From: Allium sativum
Taxonomy: Eukaryota > Streptophyta > Magnoliopsida > Asparagales > Amaryllidaceae
Length of the DNA: 64,000 nucleotides
Assembly: GCA_030737875.1 (NCBI GenBank)
Contig: CM060925.1
Coordinates: 481,057,514-481,121,513, forward strand
Direction: 5' to 3'
Part shown: positions 45,607-59,030 of the stretch, piece by piece
Layout: each line of letters opens with the position of its first letter
Numbering within the stretch: position 1 is the first letter of the stretch
Translations under genes and position numbers: made by a program
The notes under the pieces: model-generated
The model's input: the letters and a program-made list of their open reading frames with translations, nothing else
Database searches by the model: none
What the model was told of the DNA's origin: nothing

Positions 45607-46184
45607 GGTATGTCCTATAATTTCTCCTTTATCACTTAGCTTGTACTTATCTTATCTTTAGTATATCCTCTCGCTAGTATCTTTGACCTTTAGTTAGGAT
45701 AATCCTATGGTTGAAACATGTGTTTGAGACATGTTATGTATGGTGGATGCAAAGTGGATGCAAGTGTTTGCTAGTGGTTGCTCGTGGATGCATATACACA
45801 CACTATTAGGCACCAGATCGGCTCAATCACTTCATATTGCATATTGCATATATATGGATGTATTTAGTAAAATGGATGTATAATGGTTGTATTATCATAT
45901 AGTTGTTGCATTCGGGTGGATGGTTGTGCACGCATATAGAATTAATATGTATCATTAGGAATCTTTTGCATACATATTGGACGCATGGCACTATCATGAA
46001 TTGCACTAAGGAGGTCGACTGAATCAGTAGACCGCCTAATTTTGCATTAGATATGGATATATACACACACTGTGCATATAAACATTAAAGCATTAGAAGT
46101 CTTTTAAGGACAATGGATGCTGGTGTTTGATGGTTGAGTAGATGGACGATTAGATGGTAGGATATACATTCTTCTTGACTTGGA
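45607..46184 (+). other. E3 3' untranslated region
   Basis: Non-coding. It shares with E1/E2 the stretch GAGACATGTTATGT, GGATGCATATACACACACTA and the 29-base near-palindrome at 46009-46037 (AGGaGGTCgACTGA-a-TCAGTaGACCgCCT in pieces). E1/E2 kept this while losing pol. Confidence 0.7.
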
Positions 46185-46219
46185 GATTTCGGGGACGAAA
46201 TCCTTTAAGAAGGGGAGAA
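46185..46219 (+). other. Pre-PPT hairpin and polypurine tract (E3)
   Basis: GATTTCGGGGACGAAATC (46185-46202, 7-base-pair stem) then AAGAAGGGGAGAA up to the LTR. Confidence 0.82.
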
Positions 46220-46581
46220 TGTAACACCCCGTAATTTTATAACATTAAAATTCACAAACTAAAGTATACTTAATTTTTAGAAAAGAATTAAGTGAAATGG
46301 GTTGCGCAGAGATATATATATATATATTGATATATATATATATATAAATTAAAAATTAAATAAATAAATATGCGAAAAGGTTCAAAATAGCGAATTGGGA
46401 GGGGGAATAACCGAACCGGCCCATTTTTGAGGTCGACCCGAGCTCTGCTGGGTCGACTAGGGGTTAATCCAGGGTGTTTGGCTGTCAACCCATGGGCCGA
46501 TTCGCTCAAATGCAGATTTTGCATTTGATTGGTTCTCATGGTTCAGGGTTAATCTAATGGTCCTAAATAACTTCCTACACC

Positions 46582-46670
46582 TATAAATACATCCTAATGC
46601 TAACCCTAAACCTAATTAAAATAGAATAGTTATCGTCGCCATGGAAATCAATGGAGTCGCCGCCAACTAA
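46582..46670 (+). promoter_or_regulatory. E3 3' LTR promoter with short upstream ORF
   Basis: TATAAATA (46582-46589) and ORF MEINGVAAN (46641-46670). One residue differs from the 5' copy; length is unchanged. Confidence 0.5.
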
Positions 46671-47636
46671 GAAAGAAGAAAAGCAAATTCAATTCTAATT
46701 CTCTCAACCCTAAAGCAAAGCAAAACTCTCTCTTTTCTTTTCTAAATTGTGAGTATGATGATCTTAACAAGATTATTATCATTTTAATTAGGTTGAGTTA
46801 TGAATGGATTATGAGTAGATGATGTGAATTATCATATATGTTGTTGTAAACCCCTTTTGCTATCATGTATATTGTAAATCCAATGTTATGTGATGATGAT
46901 ATCTTATATGTTGTAAATCATGCTATGATGATGTTATGTATGTTGAAAGTTTCTATGCTAAGTTATGATGAATCATACATGTTAAAAAGGCCATGATGTT
47001 ACCATCTATGCTAGTTAGTTCATATTAATTAAATCATCATGTTTGGGTTATGTTGATCTATATGACAAGTCACATATGCAAGTTAGATTGATTAGAAAAG
47101 TTATGAACATATGAACATATACCAAGACGTCTATTATGACATCTAGAATTATGTTATGACATATGTGATATCCTATGCTAGTTCACACCATCATTATGTT
47201 GCCTAAAAACCCCATATGCAAGTTTATGTATAGATTTAGGCTATGATCATATCATATAAATTGAGACATTTAACAAGTTGACACCTTTTGATCCTTAACA
47301 TGTGTAGTTTATGCAAGTTTCACCCCTATTATGATTAGATTTATTTTAATTGTCTATATGTTGTGATAATTTATCTTTGTGCTAGGTGTTAGACTATACA
47401 AGTCTAGCCTATATTATGCGTTGAATAAGCGAATGTATAAACGTGGGGTAGGGGTAATATTAAGGATTTAATATTAAAAAGTTGGGGTGCAATTGATATG
47501 ATTTTGCATGCCATAAGTGGATGGCCATAATTGAGTCAATTATGGACACCATTAAAAGTTGACTTAATTAATAATTTGAATAGGGAATTATTAAAACTGG
47601 GGTAAAAGATTTTAAGTGTTAATCAATGCTTAGGAC

Positions 47637-47852
47637 ACGAGGTTGGACTCGTTTGTGACGTAAACCTGCCCGGACCCGCCCGGCAAATCCAGTGGTCACA
47701 AATGTCAGCCCAATGTGAGAGGTCCTAGGCCTAAACTAAAGCATAACGGTTGTAAAGACATGAGGTTAGACTCTTTTATGGTGTAAGACTGCCCGGACCC
47801 GCCCGGCAAATCCAGCTGCCATAAATGCCAGTCTAATGTGAGAGGTCTTTAT
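47637..47852 (+). other. Tandem structured hairpin pair in LTR (E3 3')
   Basis: Same stems as 39609-39822. The second module closes as TTAGACT/AGTCTAA followed by TGTGAGAGGTC. Confidence 0.74.
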
Positions 47853-48042
47853 GAGGTTATGGCCTGAATGAATTAAGAAATACTTAACCAGATAAACATG
47901 TAAGGTGGGACATGGTGGTTAAGTAGGTGCCTTGGGTGGCATGAGGAATCTAGGGGGTGCCCTTAGTGGCATGTGAAATACGATTAGTAAGACTTAACCA
48001 AACACACATGTAAATGAACATGACTAAGAGGGTTAAGTGGGA

Positions 48043-48385
48043 TATACTAGTGACAAGCTTAGGTGGGTAGCTTGTGGGGGGGCATTTCGACCAGTATCGC
48101 AAACGTATCTTTGTGGGCTCGACCCAAGTCGAGGACGGGACACGCATGCTGGGTTCGACTGTAAGAGGCCAAAACGGGGAGCGGTGGCAACGCAAGTCCA
48201 ACGGGTTTCGTATGCGTGTGTGGACCCGGGCTGGTAGGTAAGACGTTGTTGCATCGTGTAGGTATAAGCCGTGCATTCTCAAGTTGTATCGGGTTGCCAC
48301 TTTAGGGGAGTGATACACCCCACTGTGGGGCCAGCACGGGTATCTACGAGTAGGGAGCCGATCTAAAGTGGGTAGTGGGGTACAC
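48043..48385 (+). other. Conserved LTR core, E3 3' LTR copy
   Basis: Same block as at 40018-40360 with a few substitutions. Confidence 0.57.
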
Positions 48386-48954
48386 CTAGTGAAGATAGGG
48401 GCAGACGGCACCTATGTAGTCAGTTAGGGGTACGTAAGGCTATTTATAAAGTTTCTGTGTGAAGCAAGTGGGATCAAACAATAGGGTGACTGGTGTGGTG
48501 CAGTGTAGTAATGTGCGGTGCAGTGTAGTAATAATTCGTTAGTAATTAGGTGTGCCTTTACCGTTATCTTTACTGTTATCTTAAACGCTATCTTTATCTT
48601 CCTAAGAGTTCATAGACATTTACTTGTCTTCCACCTTATGCCTTAGTCTAGTTATTTTGATAATAGTATTGCTAGAATTATCATACTCACCAGACTTTAT
48701 GTCTGACCCCCTCTATTTCTATCCTTTCCCCCCCCCCCCAAGTCCTCAGGTTGGGCCCAGCTCTAGTGGAGTTTGATTGAATTGCTTCATCTCTCTTTGG
48801 AAAGCTTGGACCGTTGAAGTAAAGTCCAGCTTGTTATCTTTTTAATGGCTATTTATGTAATGGGATTATGTATTTTGTTTTTATGAAGATGGATATTATA
48901 CTTGGTTATGATCTATGGTTTTATGATGTATTAAACATGTTTAATTTCCGCTGC

Positions 48955-48960
48955 AATAAA
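48955..48960 (+). terminator. Poly(A) signal AATAAA, E3 3' LTR
   Basis: AATAAA after TTTCCGCTGC; expected to end E3 transcripts. Confidence 0.5.
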
Positions 48961-49224
48961 ATGAAGTTTTAGATTTCCAAGTACTATTTACTATCTGTCT
49001 TGTTGTAATTTTTCTGTTCTATATTCACTTATAACCTCCATGGAAGTTAATGCATTCCCTTCGTGAGTGACATTAATGGACGTGGGGTGTTACATTACTT
49101 CAACATGAAGTTTCAATATAATAAAATAATATTAAAATTATACCATAATCTATATAAAGCATGCGTAAACCTAAATTTTTGGTCAGCAACTTTCTACGTG
49201 GTCAACGAATGTTGCCGCCTCCAC

Positions 49225-49232
49225 TTATAAAA
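49225..49232 (+). promoter_or_regulatory. TATA box of LTR B
   Basis: TTATAAAA before a leader that is clearly richer in G than its surroundings, matching the promoter layout of A. Confidence 0.4.
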
Positions 49233-50503
49233 TGAACAAACAATATTATCCCAATTTCCTTCCTCTTAAATCTTCTAATTGATTGATTATTTCTCCAAAC
49301 TCATAACTATAAAATAGAAGAACACGTCAAGTACTTTGGACTATGCGGTGGTGATGGGTTGTTATGGCCCACGATGACCGAAATCGATCAGAGAAGTTGT
49401 TGCGTTCGAAGGTGGAATTAGGGAGGATGCTGGCGTCGAGCTGTATAGGACTCGAGCCGCAGAACCATGGGGTCACGGAACGTTAGAGGGAGGGTCCAGA
49501 TCAGTCTCTAATGACCGGAGTTGAGGGGTGGCGGTGAATGTTTCTGGGGAGCTTGGAACTGAAGTTAGTTCAAAAGGGAAGCAACGAGATCTGGTGATTT
49601 TGAACAGGGGAATAACGAACCGTGAAGAAATAAAGATGGGGTCGACCTATTCAAAGAATTGGATAGCCAAACTGGAAAAAAAATACAATGGAAACATATT
49701 GTACTGGATAAAAATAGCATGGCTAAGGATGCAGGGTCCTCAAACCGAAACAGTTACGAACGAGAAAATAGGTCAGCCTAGGTTTGAAATCTAAAGGTAA
49801 TTAGATTAAAGAGAAAAAAAGCTTAATTAGTTTAGATCTAAATATATAATTAGATAATGGTGGCTTAATTTGCAGGACTGGAAATGGTGTGTAACGAAAC
49901 AAATAAGGACAAAGTGGCTGAAGGAATTAACAGAAGCCGACATGTTTATCGTTTAGCCATGTAATCCATAACTTAATAATAGGGTAAAGTTAACTAATAG
50001 TATAATTTAATCCATATGACCTTTAAACGTTAGTGATTTAAGTGATTAAGGAATTTAGTTGTGCTAATTTTTGTATTGGCAAAATGATCTTGGCGGCTTA
50101 GTTATATAAAGGAAATTAATTTTTTTTTTAAATGATTTTTAACAACCTGGTTATATAAAGGAAAGCAACAAGGTTATATTACAAATTTAATTAAGAAAAT
50201 GTTAAGTTTAATTATGTTTGTTCAAATAAAAACTTGTGTAACTTTTAACCAGGTTAACGGGATGGAACCAAAACAAATTACGTTGCGATCATGGAGACGA
50301 GCTCAACATCATGAAACAAAAATGGATAGAATTGGAATCAACCGGAATTTTTAATTAAATTAAACGACTGTTTAATTTCAGTTAAACAAGCCGTTAACAA
50401 TGGAATCAGATCTAGGTGAGTTAAACTCACTCAGTTCTTCCCACTTATATTTTACATAAGTCGGGTTTTTATTTTGTGTGCTATGAATACCACTAGTTGA
50501 TTG

Positions 50504-50950
50504 TTTTTTTTTTTTTGGGAACTTGGTACCCTTTTATAACTATTAAAATAGCAATAAAAAATACAGGTTAGCATACTAACCGAAATACATGCACGAAACC
50601 TAATATAAAATGAAATAAAAATCAATTCGAAGCATAGTGTTGGATAAAACAAGTTTGACCCATGATGAGGCTAGAATCTCCACAGTTGCCAATGCAACTC
50701 CACATGCAGCATGACAATCTCTCCTTTGTTGCACGTTTTCTACAATCTTCCAATCCATGTTTTGTAACTTGTTTTATAAACAATGAGTTAATCCAATTTT
50801 GTTGGGTATTGTCTTGATATAACTGGCTAATCAATGATATCCCGATACACCAACAACATATTGAGCAATGAACCAAATCCAAATTAACATGCTGTAAATG
50901 TTTTCGAGATGAACACAAAGCAAGTCATTTAATAGTAAACTGTTTCGAAT
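50504..50950 (-). mobile_element. Possible poly(A)-tailed insertion within LTR B
   Basis: A run of 13 T (50504-50516) would be the poly(A) tail of a minus-strand retroinsertion. Upstream of it on that strand a 98-codon open frame (50918-50622) reads cysteine-rich sequence I cannot assign. The 5' border and target duplication were not found. It might explain why B is longer than A's LTR. Weak. Confidence 0.25.
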
Positions 50951-53509
50951 TCAGTTTCGTAATACTATTGTGAGACTTAGGAACCACCGTACTGAATTGC
51001 ATCTGTATTGCATTTATAAAATTCAAATGACCCAACTGCACCCATTCATGCTACTCCAGCACTTACTTTAGTTTCCAGAAATACATCAACAGAGTTAAAC
51101 ATATAACGAAATTAAGTTGTTGCGGAAATCATCTCTGAAGTTATTCCATATAAAGAGTTTCAGAATCATTAAAATGGTTCACATGAATCTGGCACACTAT
51201 TAGAAAATAATCCAAGATGACACCATGGTTTCTGCAGTAGTCTAGATAACTATATATTATTCCGATTAAGTAAGCCGGATAAGAAAAAGCAAAGTTGAAT
51301 CATTCTAAGAGAGAGTAACCGTCTGAAAGCCAAATATTAGCCTTCGGACCAAAACTAATCATATCCCAATCCTCTTATATAAACAAATAATTCCAAATCT
51401 AAGACCGCTTACCTTTTTGAGTGGTGGAAGTTACCACCAGCCCGACTGACCATTGAAAACAATCTTGATTTTGAAATATCTGAAGAATTGGTTAGGGGAC
51501 CTTGGAAGATTTACTCTTGCGCCAGAACATGCCGGAACCCAAGGTCCCTAATGTCTTAATTCTTTATATTTCGAGAGACTGCACCTGATATCGAGATTGG
51601 GGAAATTAGGAAGAACCATTCAAGCTTTTTGGATAATACTCGAAGTGGGAATCTGGAAACGCGAAGAACTAAACAGATCCGAATAGGTTTAGCGATTATG
51701 GTTAAGTCGAAACCTAAAAGGTTTCGTTTCAAAGAAGGATCACACTAAGATAGAATTTCGGGAGTAATTTCAGAGGCTATCTTACGAACGAACAAAAGTT
51801 TGCTGAAGTTATGGTGAAAATTTGGCTTGAACCACATGAGCGGTTACATTTTCAGATGGATCGCCTTTCTTCTCTCTATTGTTAAATATATATTCATATA
51901 TTGATAGAACCGATGAAATTAAACATTGTTTAATTTCAGTGAAAAAAATCGTTATTTTAACTGTTATATCTAATGAAGGTAACTTACCTTGTTGGTCACG
52001 TTTATTAAATAAACGTGTTTAATTGTTTGAATTGTTTTGATAATTGGTTGATGTTAAATAGTTGTTATTTACTATTATAGAAATCATCAGTTAATTGGAA
52101 TTGAATTATCTGATTTGAGATAATCAATATGGATACAGGGAAGAACAGGTTAGAGGGATCCAACTGGACTCCACAAATATATTTAATATTATTTATTTTC
52201 AGATTACCACCATATGAACTGTTCTTATTGAATGATTGATTTGATTGTTGACCGTTGTCCTGAAATTCAATGGTTGTTTTATTTTAACTAATGGGCAATA
52301 TTGGTTGAGTAATTGGCAGTATATGGCCTATAAATCAATCATTTTCTAAATATGGATTTACCGTCAAGTGAATCGATAGAAGTGAAGTTATAAAATTTAT
52401 TCTTATAACCGAAGATAGATTTTTAAATTTTTTATTTTAAATGAAAAATATTAAAAGGAAATAAATATTTATTATTTAAGTTTATAGATAATTATTAAAT
52501 GATTTTATAAAGCAAATTCTGATATAAATCAGATTTATAAGCAAGGAAGAAGGAAATTAACCTAACGATTAAGATTTAAATAAATGTTTTTAAGAAACAA
52601 TTAAATGGAATTATTTAAATTAATTATATTATTAATTAATTTAAAGTGGGAACTAATTGCAATGCGTGTTTTGAGTTGATTAAATCAACCGTTTTAACTA
52701 ATATTGGTTATTTAATTAATTTGTTTTAAATTGATCTAATGAAATAGTTTAATGAATATTTGTTTTAAATTTTTAATAAGATATTAAAAAGGAATTTATT
52801 ATTTATTTTATTTAATAAAGAAATTAACTACTTCTGCAGTAGTTAATGTTGAAAGTAAATTATTATTTTAATTAATAATGATTTGGAGATTACTTTTTAT
52901 TTGAAATACATTTAAAAAGGAATCAAAGTTGAAATGGAATCTAATTGAATTGTGAAAGGAATTTATGAAAGGGTTTTATATTGAAAACCCGAGCTTCAAT
53001 AACAAGGTTATAAAAGGAATTTTAAGTGTATACGATAGCTTAAATTTAATGTTTACTTAATATTTGAATTAAGTAAAGGAATTATGGATTAAGCGGTTTT
53101 ATATTAAACCGGGGTTATGTTAACAAGATATATAAAAAGAGATGTGAAGTTAAAGCGTTAATTTTAAATTAACGTTATTAAATAATGGAATTGAGAGAAA
53201 TGAGTAGGATCGAAATGAGATATTAAAAAGAGAATGATTAAAAGAGATCTGTAACTGAATTTGGTAAAGGATTTAATAAATGGGATTGGTAATAATAAAT
53301 TGAGTTATAAAATTTATTTTAAGACGTTAAGGTTAAGAAGTGATTTATATTAAGGAATTACTTAACCAATATATTAAGTAATAATAAGTTATAAGATATT
53401 TCCAAAACTAAGAAGGTTTTATAAACCATATTTTAAATAAAAAAGTTAAATGGAATTTGATTTGATATTAGAATGAATATCGGATTTTGAATTACAACTC
53501 ATATCCATC

Positions 53510-53600
53510 TTAAGATAAAAACGTTGTTGATCAAGGTCTGAGTGGTAATTAAAATACCCAACTTGAACGACTTCACGATTATTTGAGGATGATATTAGTT
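53510..53600 (+). other. Block conserved between giant LTRs A and B
   Basis: GATCAAGGTCTGAG, AATACCCAACTTGAACG and CTTCAC match A on the minus strand (7605-7690 and 15435-15520) better than the flanking AT-rich sequence does. No frame is shared. Possible functional site in these LTRs. Confidence 0.5.
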
Positions 53601-56600
53601 GTAATGGTAAAGAGGTATAAAATGATTTATTATTTCCATATGAGAAATAATAACGCATTGATAATATAAAGATGTGAAATATGTATAAGGAGATTTACAA
53701 AATGATGGAAATGGAAAGATTAGAGAATATATATATATATAATGACATTCCCAAAGTAACGAAAACCAAAGGATGTTGTGTGAAGATATAATGATATTTC
53801 CAAAGGTAAAAGGAAATAAAAATTTAAGTTTTGGGATAAGTTATTATGAAAGAATAGAGTTAGGTAGTGTTTCAAGTAACGATGTTTTATGTGAAATTTG
53901 ATAAAACCAAAGTGGGAATATATATATATGATTTAATTCTAAGTAAATAAATATTTTTGAAAATAATCTTATGTTAAATAAGAAGTGACAAGCTATATTC
54001 GTGATATAGAAAGATTTAATAGTTCAAATTAACCATCGTTAATTGTTTTTATTTAAAGAGGCTAAGTAATGCCAAATACTTAATCAGTGTACTCATTTTA
54101 TTCTCAAGATTGTTTATTTGATAGTTAAATAACCGACTATCAAATCTAGCCAATACAATTGTTGGTTCGGAAAGATTGGGATTGAATTTATATTCGAAAA
54201 CCATTCTGAACCAGCAAATACGTGAAAGGTACTGATTGAAGATGGAGCAGTGAAGACCGTAGATCTTCATAAACGAAAGGACTACTTGTCGAATTCTTTG
54301 GATTCGCGCCCGGAGATATTTTAATGGTAATCCTGTCAGGGTTGAAATCGACGGAGTACAAGGACTAATCGCTACTGATCCTTGGGGTGATACCAATATA
54401 GGATGTGGTAGGAGGGTACCTTCGATTCATCTTATTCCTGGATGACTTGTATGGACGAATGTCTGACAGAGTATTTCCTAAAACCACGTACGTTGATTAA
54501 TTTTTTACAAATATACCGAGTCGGTGGTGAAGAGGGGCACTTCTTTTATACCTAGAGTGTATTTGTAGACATCAATTGGTGATTTGATGTATATGACGAT
54601 GTGGCATTCAAAGTGGATGGTGGCCAAATGTTCTCAAAGAAGATTTTAAACTCTAGCCTCATCAACCAAGAAATGACACAAAATCGGGTAGGTCGCATGG
54701 CTATGTGGGTCGCACCCATCAAAAGGGTATATCATTAACTGATCTGGAGAAATCAATTTCCTTTGATTATCCCTTTTTATATTATTGTATGTATGTTATC
54801 GGTTCGGTTGGCTGGCCCCCAACTGTGATAACGATATATTCGGTACTCTCAAGCAAAGTGAGGGGCCGGTCATGTTTGGCCTGGGTTGCAAGATCTTCTT
54901 GTTGAATCCAATTGTATTCATCTCCGGAGGTACATTGTTGGGAAGGTGGTTGCTAATACCTTGCCATGGAAATCCATTCTCCAATAAGCGCCCGCGGTTT
55001 TGAATGTATACTATATATCTAGAGCGTGAGATGCAAGCATTCTGCTAGATTGATATTTATTTGTATTTAGACAATATAATAGTATCAGAAAAAATATTGA
55101 TTTCAAAAATGCTTTGGGTTATCGTAAGGTAAAAACCGTCCTTATTTATGTGTGTATTTGGTCTTACGGTTATCCTTTTCTTTCGAAAAGATTTTGACTT
55201 TAAAATCAAGTAGTGTGATACCTTTAAACTTAGTGTGTTTTCTCACTCTGGTTTACCAGACTGATCCGACATTTGAAATGCTTGGGTTAGACCGAGTTGT
55301 ATATGTTCAGGTTATCGGATCCAGTGAAGAGACAAGATGGGAGAGTTCAGACGTATGATATCATATAGTTGTGTTCCGCTTTGTGTTGTATATGAGGATA
55401 GGTTATTATAACTGTCCAGATGTGTTGATGTACTCTGATGATTGTAAGTATTTTAAACAAGCTCTCAGTAAAGATTTATTTATGTATTATATTTGTTCCG
55501 CTACGATGTGAGACTCTGTGTTGGTTCTTCTTCTTCTTTTATTCTAACTTTCTTTCTTATCTCACCCTCTAATTTCTTTCAAATAACTATTTGCGTTTTC
55601 GATACTTGAGTTTCGGCAAGTAATACGGGATTTATGTATTATTGTCAATGTGACGACCGTGAATTTCGCTCGATCTGAATCAGTCGTTAAACCGATCTAG
55701 ATCGTTCGAAACCCCTGAACGTTGAGAACATGACAAATCAGAACACAAACAGAAGAACATTTCATTGTATATTACAACAATGCATCAGATTACAAGAATA
55801 TACAGAGTATAAATGAATAAATATTACACAGAAATATCAGAGATTACAATAAATTACATAGCAGCGGAAAATAATACAAAGCACAACTGAAGGTGATATA
55901 CGGATACAGAGCTTTCCGAATATCATTCCAGCTGTAAACCAGGACCCTGTGAATATAAATCTGCAAAACCAAAACTACTAGCTGCCCGTGCGGAAAATAG
56001 GGGCACCCAGAGTTTAGGTTAAAACAATAAACTCCAGGTCAGTCATGTGACTGGTGTGAGAACTAAAACAGTTATTTAAAACTTTACTTTAAAAGAGAGT
56101 AATTCAAGGGACCACGCCGTATAACACGGAACGGGTTTCCTCCCAAGAATACCAGTGCATATAGATAAACAACGCAATGCTTTTTCGAAAAATGAAGCTA
56201 TTATAAGACCCAGGTCCTATCACACAATGCAACGCAAGCCGGAGGATAGGGTTTTACCTTATAACTGCCAAACATGCTTGATACGTTTAAAACAAATCAT
56301 TTGATACTATAATAAGTGTCAAAACATTTCAATCATAAATATAAATCATAGACGGCATGAGTGCCCCATCCCACTATGTCGCCATACTAGGCTCTACAAA
56401 TAAAGCCGAAATACACGTATTGGAAATTGGATTCCGTCATGAGTCGAGGCAAGGGGCAAGCTCCTCTCCGCGTTCGAGACACTCTAGCAAATGCCTCAGG
56501 GTTACGCACACTGGGCAACCCCTGGATGCTTCAGGGCCGGTCCTCACTTACGTTAGAGGATTAATTATGCCTGAACACACGTTTCCCGGTCCTTACAGAC

Positions 56601-59030
56601 CTATAATCGAGGCGCCTCATCCAACAACCACAAAGGTGAAAAGTATATATATGTCAGGGCTGGTAAGTCACTGACACCACCAAAGCTAGAAAGAAACGTC
56701 GTGCTCTCCCTGCAGTCCGTATCCCGTTTTTAACTCATACCGAGGTGTGAGGCTCGCGAATTCACGCTATACACAAAGCTACGCCACAAAGGCCATGCTT
56801 TGATCATCAACCACAAGACTTTGCTTTTCAACAGAAGCCTTGATCATTGCATCTTAGCGTGCCACACAGGCAATTCATGCCATGCGACTGATGTCCATCG
56901 ATATACAACCTCTGAGCTCGTATGTCTCAGAGAAGGGCGTTAAGCAAAAGAATAAATTCTTCGCCGCCAAACAGATGTATATTTAATAGAAATCAATCAA
57001 CACAGAATAAAATCCAGTGTCAGACACACAATCCATTTACAAGTCCGTTCTGGGTCTGAACGAAACCGGAGGCACTTTCCTCGCATATCCATCCATCCCC
57101 AAGTACGTCTGGACGACCACCAACTATTTCCATCCTCTTGGGTGTACAGCCCAATCAGGATCGTCAGTAATTATCCAAACGATGTGAAGACTTCCGGTCT
57201 TCAACCACCGTCTTCATCTTCGACTTATCGTCGAATCGGTTACTCAGAATGGGTGTAAACCCGGACTTTCCGAACAACCCGCGTATATTAAAAACAAATG
57301 TTACACAAACACAACATACGCCTCATTCCAATTCATTAGTCACTAACCGCAAATTAGCAAGAGAACAATTTCCCAAACATTAACCCCGAAGGCCGAAACC
57401 AACATCAGATCAATATCCAGGAAACCATTCATCTTAGCCAACCTACAGCTAGTTTCTAAATTCCACATTCTTAGGGAAAGGTTCCCATTAATTTTATCCA
57501 AGATAAATTCTTTAAAATTTATCCTGTATCTTCCTTTGGATGTCATTTAAAACCAAATTATGGTTTTTCCAACTAGTCGAGATTAGCGAACCGTAACGGA
57601 GTAATTATTTATTTTATTTCCCAATCCCAACCTATTCATCCCATGAAGCAAAACTGGTAATACTCCATATCTAACACCGTGGTGTTATCGGTAAAATTAA
57701 TTACCATTTCACGTTCAAATCTAATTAAAGATTTAACTATCGCTTTGGAGCAAAACTGGTAATACTCCATTCCCGCTCATTTCTAAATTTGATAATTTAG
57801 ATTATAGATTCACATTTCCATCTAGTTGCAGATTCGTTAGAACTCCTTTTACTGGGTTAAAGAACTAGGTGTTATTTAAAACACAGTTCACGACAAACCC
57901 AAATCACATTCTATTTGTTATCGGGTTAAAGAACTAGTGTTATTTAAAACACTGTTCACAATAAACCCATTTCAAATTTAATCAAATATATTAGAAATTC
58001 GATTATTTAAAACCCCTTTTTAAATCTAATTTATTTATTTAAAAATAATTGGGTTTTAAATTTAGTTCAAAACTGGTTCATTTTGATAAAAAACTATTTT
58101 TATCATTTCAAATATGGGGTTTTTCACCCCAAATTTTCCCAAATCATTTCTTATGATTTTACACAAATTATTTATATTTTTAATAATTTTATCAAGGCCC
58201 GTACAGTCGATTTCCAACAACGGCCATCGAACTGCACCTATAGCGACCTTTTTCGAATTTGATTTGGACGTATCTCCAAATCCAACCGTTAGATTTCAAA
58301 TTTCTAATATTCGTTAGAAAGCTCTTTTCGATACGAACCCAACGGTTCCGGTTTTAGGAGAATCTGACGGTCGGATCTCCCGTAATGTCCGTTTGAAGTT
58401 AATGGTCGAAATTCACGAACTGCCGCGGCGCGGCGCGTTCTATTCAGGCCATTATATTATATATATAATATATATTTCGTCGATTTCTATTTAAAACGAA
58501 TTATATAAATAGTTTTATATTCGTTTCAAAAGCAATTTCAACTTCCATTTCAATTCAAATCAAAATGGAATTCTTCTTTATAAATTCGTTTTAAAATTCA
58601 TTTCCATTCAATTCAAATTTCAATTCAATTTGAATTCATTTCAATTCGCTTTCAATTCAATTTGAATTCGTTTTCAATTCAATTCATTTCGAAATCGTTT
58701 TATATTCAACTTGATTCAAATTTCATTTCTAAATCTTTGTATATTCAATTCATTTCGAAATCGTTATATATTCAATTCGAATTCGTTTTCTATTCAATTT
58801 GATTCAAATTTCATTTCAAAATATTCGATTTCGAAATCACTTTTCAACATCATTTTAAAATGATTAAAATCGATATAAATATCGTTCACGTCAAAATGGC
58901 GTCAATCTAATTAACACGGCTTCATATATTTCTATTTTCAAATATTCTATTTCAAATATTTCTATTTGTCAACACACGACTAATCTCAATGAATGAGTAC
59001 CGTCCACGTGTGACTATTTCTGTTAAATTA

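Larger units (their letters stand above)
38189..49094 (+). mobile_element. Element E3: full-length Ty3/Gypsy chromovirus (Tekay/Del-like), 10906 bp
   Basis: LTR 38189-41067, primer site, gag, protease, reverse transcriptase, RNase H, integrase, chromodomain, 3' untranslated region, polypurine tract, LTR 46220-49094. Target duplication TTACT at 38184-38188 and 49095-49099. The pol order RT-RH-INT and the chromodomain at the C-terminus place it in the chromoviruses. Three lesions (frame change at about 42083-42089, TGA 43339, TGA 45010) mean this copy cannot make full Gag-Pol. Both LTRs are highly alike, so it is fairly young. It lies inside LTR B. Confidence 0.97.
46220..49094 (+). repeat. E3 3' LTR, 2875 bp
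   Basis: Partner of 38189-41067, followed by TTACT (49095-49099). Differences include a shorter TA block, a G-to-V change in the upstream ORF, and a longer C tract (48728-48739). It contains the hairpin pair 47637-47852, core 48043-48385, hairpin CAGAC-TTTAT-GTCTG (48691-48705) and AATAAA 48955-48960. Confidence 0.95.
49095..55638 (+). repeat. Giant LTR B, right part
   Basis: Continues 38188 after removing E3 and one TTACT. It keeps landmarks of element A's LTR: GATCAAGGTCTGAG and CCCAACTTGAACG (53530-53575), and CTCCAATAAGCGCCCGCGG (near 54981). It then has a C/T-rich end like A's. TATA box at 49225-49232, followed by a G-rich leader to about 49800 and an AAAG|GTAATT donor-like site. A tentative end is TTTATGTA at 55638, followed by TTATT, matching 36994-36998. 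If right, B is a solo LTR of about 7.7 kb including a later insertion near 50500. No credible gene; 51000-53500 is AT-rich and featureless to me. Confidence 0.72.

Noticed and set aside
45607..46184. Possible env gene after pol in E3
   Set aside because: Only short frames with many stops; the region is a 3' untranslated segment shared with E1 and E2.
49528..49794. 88-codon plus-strand frame in LTR B
   Set aside because: Lies in the leader of a coding-less LTR, has no family motif and no match in the leaders of A or C.
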